Assembly: GCF_000422345.1 (NCBI RefSeq)
Contig: NZ_AULP01000004.1
Location: forward strand, 62,001 to 126,000
DNA: 64,000 nucleotides
Source of the DNA: Neomelitea salexigens DSM 19753
Lineage (GTDB): Bacteria > Pseudomonadota > Gammaproteobacteria > Pseudomonadales > Spongiibacteraceae
Reading direction: 5' to 3'
Under the pieces are notes generated by a model. The model ran no database searches. It saw only the letters and a program-made list of their open reading frames with translations, and had not been told where the DNA came from. This document shows, in pieces, positions 57,736 to 64,000 of this stretch. A program made the translations under genes and the position numbers. How positions within the stretch are numbered: position 1 is the stretch's first letter; each line of letters begins with the position of its first letter.

Positions 57736-58743
57736 GTGACCACTACAAGACCCTTGTTCGACAGCTACCCGCAACTGAACGGCGCCCTACCCTGGCTACC
57801 CCTCGCTGACCTACCCACGCCGGTTGAACCAGTATCCGGAATTGGCAGCAATGCATGGATTAAACGCGACGACCTCTCCCACGCGGTGTATGGCGGCAAC
57901 AAACTCCGCAAGCTGGAATTTATCTTGGCCGATGTTCTGGCGCGTGGCAAAACGCATGTAATCACCTTCGGCGCCACGGGTACCAACCACGGCGTTGCCA
58001 CCGCCATGCTGTGCCAACAATTGGGCCTGCGTTGCACGGTGCTGTTATTTGAACAACCGCCCTCTACCACCGTGCGCGACAACCTCGCGCGAATGCGACA
58101 CTTTGGCGCCGAGCTACAATTTTGTGGCTCACTCGCCAATACCGTGCGGCATTACTACCTTCACCCCAAGCGCCTGTCACGCAGCCACTACTTTCTGTTT
58201 GCCGGCGGCTCCAACGTTGCCGGAACCATGGGCTTTATCAACGCGGCATTTGAATTGAAGCAGCAAATCGACACCGGCCAGTGTCCACTGCCCAGCCAGA
58301 TTTTCGTGCCCGTTGGCTCCTCAGCCACCCTTGCGGGCTTAACTATTGGCGCTGCGCTAGCAGGCATAGAAAGCGATATTATTGGCATAAGGGTCGCCCC
58401 TTCCCACTTTGGCATCATTCCCACCTGCACCCCTGCCACGGTAAATCAACTCATCAGGCAAACATGCGCCGCGCTGACAAAAGCAGGCGTCTCACTGCCA
58501 ACAATACCCACCGCCAAACTGATCGACAGTTACTATGGCGATGGCTACGGCGTGGCCACCAAAGCGGGAAGCAGCGCCACGGACAAGTTCGCCGAATGCG
58601 GCATTACCCTGGATCAAACCTATACTGCCAAAGCGGCAGCGGCGTTTTTAGACGCCGCAAGGCAAAGTACTGAGGTACAGCTATATTGGCACACGTTTAA
58701 TTCGCGGCCGGTTGAAAGAGTTATTTCAGAGAAATTGGAATGA
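57736..58743 (+). CDS. PLP-dependent D-cysteine desulfhydrase / ACC deaminase-like enzyme
   Basis: Encodes 335 residues of the ACC deaminase/D-cysteine desulfhydrase group: WIKRDDLSHAVYGGNKLRKLEF (PLP lysine in GGNK), TFGATGTNHGVA and VGSSATLAGL. Whether it acts on D-cysteine, D-serine or another amino acid is unknown. It starts at GTG 57736, after the folE terminator. Confidence 0.83.
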   Translation: MTTTRPLFDSYPQLNGALPWLPLADLPTPVEPVSGIGSNAWIKRDDLSHAVYGGNKLRKLEFILADVLARGKTHVITFGATGTNHGVATAMLCQQLGLRCTVLLFEQPPSTTVRDNLARMRHFGAELQFCGSLANTVRHYYLHPKRLSRSHYFLFAGGSNVAGTMGFINAAFELKQQIDTGQCPLPSQIFVPVGSSATLAGLTIGAALAGIESDIIGIRVAPSHFGIIPTCTPATVNQLIRQTCAALTKAGVSLPTIPTAKLIDSYYGDGYGVATKAGSSATDKFAECGITLDQTYTAKAAAAFLDAARQSTEVQLYWHTFNSRPVERVISEKLE

Positions 58744-58772
58744 AAAGGATCTAGGCTCCATTACCTCGCTTG

Positions 58773-59592
58773 CTACCATGTACCGACAGCGACATTATGC
58801 TGTACGCGGGGCATTTTTACTGAAACGTTTCCATTTATCTGAAGTTTTTGAGCCGTAGAAATAAGAATAGTCTGAATATACTGCTCGATCTCCGCCGTTA
58901 TCTTGGCAGCAGTTTCCTTAGCATCCACATTGTCCTTATAAGTAAAAAGTGTATTCTTATTTGCCGTTGGATTGTCTGGTAAAAACAGTCTAGCGCTTGT
59001 TACATCGCCTTCGCACTTAACATTAATAGCGAGCGCCCATTGCACCCCTGATAGTGCTGCATAGTGTGCAAAGCAATCTCTGTAGTTTTTTGCGGAACTA
59101 CCACAAGTCATCCATAAGTTAGACATCGCATCAGCAAACTGGTCACCAGATTCTCGTCGATGACGATGCAAGTTTTTAATAGCTTTCCTCATTGAGCTTG
59201 GAGGGTTTTTCAACATGCCCGCACTGCCGAGCATATCTAAACTAAAATCGATGCATGATCTCGACGCTTCGAAAAAGCCATCCACTGTAAAAAACAGCTC
59301 CGCAGCTAGCGGGCCTTCATAGTACGAATAGAAGAGCTCATCGACGGGCCGCCCCCCCCTTAACGCCGATTTTTATGGGAAAGCGATCTGGAGACATCTC
59401 TTCAATAGTCGAATATATCGCCTCAATCTTTCGTAAGTGATACTGACAGCGCCGGAGCTTGTAAAGACACTTTCCGGATTGATAGGCCCAAGCATTGTTT
59501 TTACCCTCACCCAATTTTTCGCCAATTGCGATAATAATCGCGCCAAACCAATCTGAAGAACCCACCACTGGAATACTGTTCGTCCCTTCCAT
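58773..59592 (-). pseudogene. Frameshifted gene with a HEPN-like R-x4-H motif
   Basis: Two adjacent reading frames on the minus strand join into one if a run of eight G (59352-59359) were seven: residues before the run (MEGTNSIPVV...IKIGVKGG) then continue RPVDELFYSYYEGPLAAELF into the downstream frame with no stop, giving 272 residues. As written, the frame ends 11 nt after the run. The downstream part is helical and contains NYRDCFAHY, an R-x4-H motif with the look of HEPN domains, which in toxin and defence proteins form RNases. The base composition is visibly more A/T-rich than its neighbours. No known family could be assigned; the gene may be broken, phase-variable, or miscalled. Confidence 0.7.
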
Positions 59593-59689
59593 TTCTCGTC
59601 GCTCACCTATTGTTTGGGGTGATTCCACTCAGCTATTTATGCAAATGAACAACCTAGCCCTGTATACGAATCAAGGTACAGCCCGTACA

Positions 59690-60559
59690 TTAAAACGAGA
59701 GACGAAAATGCTCCCTAACCGCCTCAGCCACTTCCTCAACGCAGCTATCCATATGGCAGTGATGGTCGCCATCAACATCCAGTGTGCTAAAGGCTTTCGG
59801 TCTGGCGTCGCTTAGTGCGAGTATTTCCTGGCCAAAGCCCTGTTTGGCGGCGATAAACAGCAGCGGCGCGTGAATGCCTTGCAGCACGGCCCGCCATTGC
59901 TCTGCGGTCAGTTTATGGGGGGAGGCGAGTGCAAGGCGGCGATCGCTGCGCCAATAAAATTTGCCGTCGTCACCCTGATAGGTACCGCGCTCGGCAATGG
60001 CACGAGCCGAACGCTTGCTCATGGGCATTACTTTAATACGCGCGGCGGCAGCGTCTTCCAGGGTATCAAACGCGCGTGGCGGTCGGCCCTGGTTGGAAAA
60101 CCCGTTTAGATAGCGCTGCAGCTGTTTGGGGAATTCTTCACCCGCTTGCGGGTCGGCCAGCAAGCCGTCGATGCAGACGACCGCGCGAATATTGTCTGGC
60201 ATAGCCGCCGCCAGCAGCGCCGCGATCATCGCACCGCGCGAGTGGGCCAACAGGCTGTATTGGGACCAGCCGAGTTGTTCGGCCACACCGCAGATAATTC
60301 GCAGATCGTCCCAAATGGCGTAGTTACCCGACGGCGGTTTGTGATCGCTATTCCCGTGGCCGGGCAGATCGAGCGCAACAATGCGCAGCGGATTGCCCTG
60401 CTGCTGGAGATACTCGGCAATGGCGGCAAAACTGGCGGCATTGTCCAACCAACCATGCAGGGCAAGCACTGGAATACCATCGACCTGGCCCCAGGCTTGC
60501 GCGGCTATGTGCAGACCTTCCACCTCAAAACTGAGCGATTCTGCTGAGACAGTCGTCAT
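59690..60559 (-). CDS. Alpha/beta hydrolase
   Basis: Encodes about 289 residues: VLALHGWLDNAASF (oxyanion region), ALDLPGHGNSDHKP, the nucleophile in LLAHSRGAMIA (Ser), and the histidine in DGDHHCHM. The substrate is unknown. The ATG at 60559 is 4 nt after the sixA stop; one at 60574 overlapping sixA is also possible. It lies downstream of gpsA-sixA in the same direction. Confidence 0.88.
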   Translation of the reverse strand: MTTVSAESLSFEVEGLHIAAQAWGQVDGIPVLALHGWLDNAASFAAIAEYLQQQGNPLRIVALDLPGHGNSDHKPPSGNYAIWDDLRIICGVAEQLGWSQYSLLAHSRGAMIAALLAAAMPDNIRAVVCIDGLLADPQAGEEFPKQLQRYLNGFSNQGRPPRAFDTLEDAAAARIKVMPMSKRSARAIAERGTYQGDDGKFYWRSDRRLALASPHKLTAEQWRAVLQGIHAPLLFIAAKQGFGQEILALSDARPKAFSTLDVDGDHHCHMDSCVEEVAEAVREHFRLSF

Positions 60560-60563
60560 AGCA

Positions 60564-61040
60564 CTAGCGGCCATTGTGAGCGTAATTCGGATAGTGACGC
60601 AGCCATTGCAAGTTGCCACAACCCGGGGCAAACACCTCGGCGTCAACGCGGGCCATACTGGCAGTTTGCAGCCCCCAATAGGATTGTGACTCGCCCTGCC
60701 AATGAGCAAGCACATTACTGAGCAACGGGTTGTGGCCCACTAGCAGTAGACGTTCACCTCGAAACGTCGCCAGCATATTATCGAGGTCTTCGAGTCGGTT
60801 ATCCGGCGTCAGGCAGGCTTTATTGCGCTGGGGTAGCTGCCAATCGGCATTGATAATGGAAGCGCTTTGCTGGGCGCGGCGGTAGGGGCTGACCCAGATT
60901 TCCTCGGGACGCCAATCTTGTTGGCAGAGCCACTGCGCCGCGGCTTCAACTTCGGCAATGCCGCGCTCGGTGAGTTCGCGTTCCATATCGGTGGCGGCAT
61001 CCCACGATGCCGCGCCGTGACGAATTAAGACTATTTCCAT
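60564..61040 (-). CDS. sixA: Phosphohistidine phosphatase SixA
   Basis: Encodes 158 residues: LIRHGAASWDAA with the catalytic RHG, and LLVGHNPLLS with the second histidine. SixA removes phosphate from histidines of HPt or PTS proteins. Its ATG overlaps the gpsA stop (TGATG). Confidence 0.92.
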   Translation of the reverse strand: MEIVLIRHGAASWDAATDMERELTERGIAEVEAAAQWLCQQDWRPEEIWVSPYRRAQQSASIINADWQLPQRNKACLTPDNRLEDLDNMLATFRGERLLLVGHNPLLSNVLAHWQGESQSYWGLQTASMARVDAEVFAPGCGNLQWLRHYPNYAHNGR

Positions 61041-62062
61041 CAGCTTTTCTGCACTGCAAATTCAACGTCGCGGTTTTGCTCCGCCCACATCATATCGCCA
61101 ATCACTTCTTGCACGGTTTTGCCCTCGTAAATGATGGCGTACAAACCATTGACCAACGGCATGTAAATATCCAGCTGCTGAGATTGCTGCTTGAGCAGCT
61201 TGAGGGTATTAACCCCTTCCGCCACCTGCCCAAGCTCAGCGACGACCTCGTTCAGATCCCGCCCCTGCCCCAGCGCATAACCCACGCGGTAGTTGCGGCT
61301 CAGTGGCGAGGTACAGGTTACGAATAAATCGCCAACACCGGCCAGGCCCAAAAAGGTTAAGGGGTCAGCGCCCTTTTGCACGGCGTAGCGGCTCATTTCC
61401 GCCAAGCTGCGGGTAACCAGCATACTAATGGTGTTGTGGCCCACGCCCAGTGCCGCGGCCAAACCCGCGACGATGGCGTAGACGTTTTTCAGGGCACCGG
61501 CCAGCTCCACCCCGTAGATATCGCTACCGGCGTATACACGAAAATACGAGCACTGCAGCAGGTCTTGAATACACTGAGTAAGCTGCTCATCAGCACTGGC
61601 GATAACCGTGCCGGTAATTTCCCGCGCTGCCAACTCTTTGGCAAGGTTTGGCCCACTCATCACGCCGATGCTGACGTTGCCCAGCTCTTCTCGCAAAACT
61701 TCGCTCATCAGTTCATTGCTGTCGACCTCGATACCCTTGGTCGTGCTGACCACCATAGTGCCGTCGACTAATAACGGCGCCAGTTGGCGAGCCACATCGC
61801 GGCAAGACTTGCTGGGCACGGCAACGAATACAACGTCGCAGCCCGTTACGGTTTCGGCCAGATCGGTGCTGGCGCGCAGGGCGGGGTTCAGGGAAATATC
61901 GGGCAGGTAAGCACTGTTACTGTGCTGCTCGTTCACCTCGGCGACGCGCTCGGCGTTGCGCATCCACAGGCACACATCATGACCGTTATCGGCAACAATA
62001 TTGGCGATTGCCGTACCGAAACTACCCCCACCCACTATGGCTACTTTATGCTTGTCCGTCAT
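61040..62062 (-). CDS. gpsA: Glycerol-3-phosphate dehydrogenase [NAD(P)+]
   Basis: Encodes 340 residues: IVGGGSFGTAIANI for NAD(P), STTKGIE, MSGPNLAKELA and the catalytic lysine in ELAGALKNVYAI. It makes sn-glycerol-3-phosphate for phospholipid synthesis. It is the first gene of the gpsA-sixA-hydrolase unit; the htpG terminator lies upstream. Confidence 0.97.
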   Translation of the reverse strand: MTDKHKVAIVGGGSFGTAIANIVADNGHDVCLWMRNAERVAEVNEQHSNSAYLPDISLNPALRASTDLAETVTGCDVVFVAVPSKSCRDVARQLAPLLVDGTMVVSTTKGIEVDSNELMSEVLREELGNVSIGVMSGPNLAKELAAREITGTVIASADEQLTQCIQDLLQCSYFRVYAGSDIYGVELAGALKNVYAIVAGLAAALGVGHNTISMLVTRSLAEMSRYAVQKGADPLTFLGLAGVGDLFVTCTSPLSRNYRVGYALGQGRDLNEVVAELGQVAEGVNTLKLLKQQSQQLDIYMPLVNGLYAIIYEGKTVQEVIGDMMWAEQNRDVEFAVQKS

Positions 62063-62126
62063 TGCGGCTCCGCTTGTTGTTTTTCATGCAGTTTATCATT
62101 GCGCTGCGGCGATGAAGAACGGCGTC

Positions 62127-62154
62127 GAAAAAAAAGCGGCGCCGAAGCGCCGCT
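62127..62154 (-). terminator. Rho-independent terminator after htpG
   Basis: Perfect 8-bp stem AGCGGCGC/GCGCCGCT with a TTCG tetraloop and a run of eight U on the minus strand. Confidence 0.95.
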
Positions 62155-62181
62155 CTATTCACTGTGGTTCTTGTGCTTACG

Positions 62182-64000
62182 CTAGGCGCTGAGCTCCAGC
62201 AGCAGCTTATTCAGCTTGTTAACGTAGTCTGCAGGGTCTTCCAGCTGCGCGCCCTCGGCCAAATGCGCCTGATTAAAGAGAATGTCGACAAGGTCGGCAA
62301 AACGGTCTTCATCGGGCTCTTTGTCCAGCTTTTGCACCAGCGGATGCTCTGGGTTCAGCTCGAAAATCGGCTTGGACTCGGGCAGCGCCTGGCCAGCGGC
62401 TTCGAGGATACGCCGCATCTGCGCGCCCATATCGTGGTCACCCACTACCAGACACGCTGGCGAACTGGTCAATCGGCTCGTCGCGCGCACCTCTTCAACC
62501 TTTTCACCCAGCGCCTTGGCAACGCGCTCAATCAGGTCTTTGTGCTCTTCAGCCAGTTCTTCCTGCGCTTTTTTCTCGTCTTCGTTTTCCAGCTCTCCGA
62601 GGTCCAGCTGGCCGCGGCCAACATCCTGGAAGGCTTTGCCATCGAACTCAGCGAGGTGATTCATCAGCCAGTCGTCGACGCGGTCAGAAAGCAGCAAGAC
62701 TTCAATACCTTTCTTGCGGAACACTTCCAGATGGGGACTGCTGGACGCGGTGCGATGGTTTTCAGCCACCACGTAGTAGATTTTCTCCTGCCCCTCTTTC
62801 ATACGTGCTACGTAGTCTTCCAGCGAGTGCAGCTGTTCGGCCTTGTCATCGTGGGTGGTGGCAAAGCGCAGCAGCTTGGCAATCTTTTCGCGATTGCTGA
62901 AGTCCTCAGCCGGGCCTTCTTTCAATACCTGACCAAAGGCCTTCCAGAACGTTTGGTATTTCTCAGTATCGTTCTTCGCCAGTTTGCCCAACATGTCCAG
63001 CACGCGCTTGGTAAGCGCCGTTTTCATTGCATCCACAGCGGGGTCTTGCTGAAGAATTTCGCGCGATACATTGAGCGACAGGTCGTTAGAGTCCACCACA
63101 CCTTTTACAAAGCGCAGGTATAGCGGCAGGAATTGCTCGGCGTCGTCCATAATAAAGGTGCGCTGCACATAGAGCTTAACGCCCCGCGCCGCGTCGCGAT
63201 TCCACATATCCATCGGTGGCTGCGATGGCAGGTATAGCAGGCTGGTGTATTCCAGCTTGCCTTCAACCTTGTTGTGACTCCAGGTGAGCGGCTCAGCAAA
63301 GTCGTGGCTCACGTGCTTATAGAAGGCTTGGTATTCGTCGTCCTTCACTTCGTTGCGTGGGCGCGTCCAGAGCGCTGTGGCGGAGTTGATGCTTTCAAAC
63401 TCTGGCTCGGGGGCTTCTTCACCCTCTTCCGCGGTAACCATTTTTAGCATTTCTACGGGAATGCTGATGTGATCAGAGTATTTCTTGATGATGGAACGCA
63501 GTCGCCAATCATCGGCAAACTCTTTGTCTTCTTCGCGCAGGTGCAGTACCACCTTGGTACCACGCTCGGCACGCTCGCAGCTTTCAATGGAAAAGTCGGC
63601 TTCGCCAGTCGACTCCCAGTGCACACCTTCCGAGGCATCGGCGCCAGCGCGACGGGTGAATACTTCCACGCGCTCAGCAACGATAAAGGCCGAGTAAAAA
63701 CCCACACCAAACTGACCGATGAGCTGCGAGTCTTTCTTGTTGTCGCCGCTGAGATTTTTCAAAAATTCTGCGGTGCCTGAACGGGCGATAGTGCCGAGGT
63801 TGGCCACCACTTCCTCACGGCTCATACCAATGCCGTTATCACTAATGCTAACCGTGCCGGCCTCTTTGTCGGCCTCTACACGCACACGAAGATTGGGGTC
63901 GTTTTCAAACAGGCTGTCATTGGAAAGCGCTTCAAAGCGCAGCTTGTCAGCCGCATCGGAAGCATTAGAAACCAGCTCGCGAAGGAAAATTTCCTTGTTG
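62182..64000 (-). CDS. htpG: Chaperone HtpG (Hsp90), N-terminus beyond right edge
   Basis: 606 residues are visible; the frame runs off the right edge in the conserved [21 protein letters not shown], so only about the first 25 residues are missing. The ATPase motifs DNGIGMS and [11 protein letters not shown], the middle domain and the C-terminal dimerisation region are all present. HtpG remodels client proteins with DnaK. The strong terminator follows its stop. Confidence 0.97.
   Translation of the reverse strand, partial: NKEIFLRELVSNASDAADKLRFEALSNDSLFENDPNLRVRVEADKEAGTVSISDNGIGMSREEVVANLGTIARSGTAEFLKNLSGDNKKDSQLIGQFGVGFYSAFIVAERVEVFTRRAGADASEGVHWESTGEADFSIESCERAERGTKVVLHLREEDKEFADDWRLRSIIKKYSDHISIPVEMLKMVTAEEGEEAPEPEFESINSATALWTRPRNEVKDDEYQAFYKHVSHDFAEPLTWSHNKVEGKLEYTSLLYLPSQPPMDMWNRDAARGVKLYVQRTFIMDDAEQFLPLYLRFVKGVVDSNDLSLNVSREILQQDPAVDAMKTALTKRVLDMLGKLAKNDTEKYQTFWKAFGQVLKEGPAEDFSNREKIAKLLRFATTHDDKAEQLHSLEDYVARMKEGQEKIYYVVAENHRTASSSPHLEVFRKKGIEVLLLSDRVDDWLMNHLAEFDGKAFQDVGRGQLDLGELENEDEKKAQEELAEEHKDLIERVAKALGEKVEEVRATSRLTSSPACLVVGDHDMGAQMRRILEAAGQALPESKPIFELNPEHPLVQKLDKEPDEDRFADLVDILFNQAHLAEGAQLEDPADYVNKLNKLLLELSA

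Overview
The window is a gene-dense, mostly housekeeping stretch of a gammaproteobacterial chromosome. Gene content and order resemble conserved Pseudomonas blocks: tig-clpP-clpX-lon-hupB-ppiD; tatD-pilZ-holB-tmk-mltG-pabC-fabF-acpP-fabG-fabD-plsX-rpmF-yceD; yccA-tusDCB; aroC/prmB/folE. The blocks are joined differently and lack some usual members, which fits a relative of Pseudomonas such as a marine Cellvibrionales-type bacterium. That placement is inference from gene order and family recognition only. I see no insertion sequence, prophage, integrase or CRISPR array.

Layout. 1-363: truncated Sfp-type phosphopantetheinyl transferase. 0.4-9.2 kb (minus): proteostasis cluster ppiD, hupB, lon, clpX, clpP, tig, with a tRNA-Leu just upstream of tig; lon has a sigma-32-like promoter and clear terminators separate hupB, clpX and tig units. 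9.3-12.7 kb: fadBA for fatty-acid beta-oxidation, preceded by a perfect palindromic operator candidate. 12.8-19.8 kb: overlapping minus-strand genes running pabC, mltG, tmk, holB, pilZ, tatD, then an isolated gcvT coupled to a GH84-type hexosaminidase. 19.8-25.1 kb: fatty-acid synthesis (fabF, acpP, fabG, fabD, plsX) with rpmF and yceD. 25.3-27.5 kb: maf, a HAD phosphatase and rluC. 27.5-30.9 kb: a long leader and rne.

31-37.3 kb (plus): tRNA-Ser, three orphan genes, yccA, tusDCB (no tusE), a TrpD2-like protein, trmA and phhB. 37.3-42.1 kb (minus): an unusual run of two small unknown genes, an all-alpha dUTPase and a protein with duplicated winged-helix modules plus a nuclease-like domain, then queF and an ABC-2 exporter. 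42.2-43.2 kb: tRNA-Gly and two identical tRNA-Glu genes, each with a consensus promoter. 43.3-53.6 kb: msrB, alaA, an rRNA-methyltransferase-like gene, an NAD-kinase relative, pdxB, a PolA-like exonuclease, epmC, a gamma-glutamylcyclotransferase-like gene, tusA and several small conserved or unknown genes. 53.6-57.6 kb: MFS transporter, aroC, prmB, folE. 57.7-64 kb: PLP-dependent desulfhydrase-like gene, a frameshifted gene with a HEPN-like R-x4-H motif, an alpha/beta hydrolase, sixA, gpsA, and htpG running off the right edge.

The most unusual signals are the G8-tract frameshift in the HEPN-like gene (59.35 kb), the nuclease/dUTPase operon (37.3-39.4 kb), the gcvT-GH84 coupling (13.87 kb), tusDCB without tusE, and several regulatory structures (lon heat-shock promoter plus leader hairpin, fadBA palindrome, hairpin across the lon stop codon).
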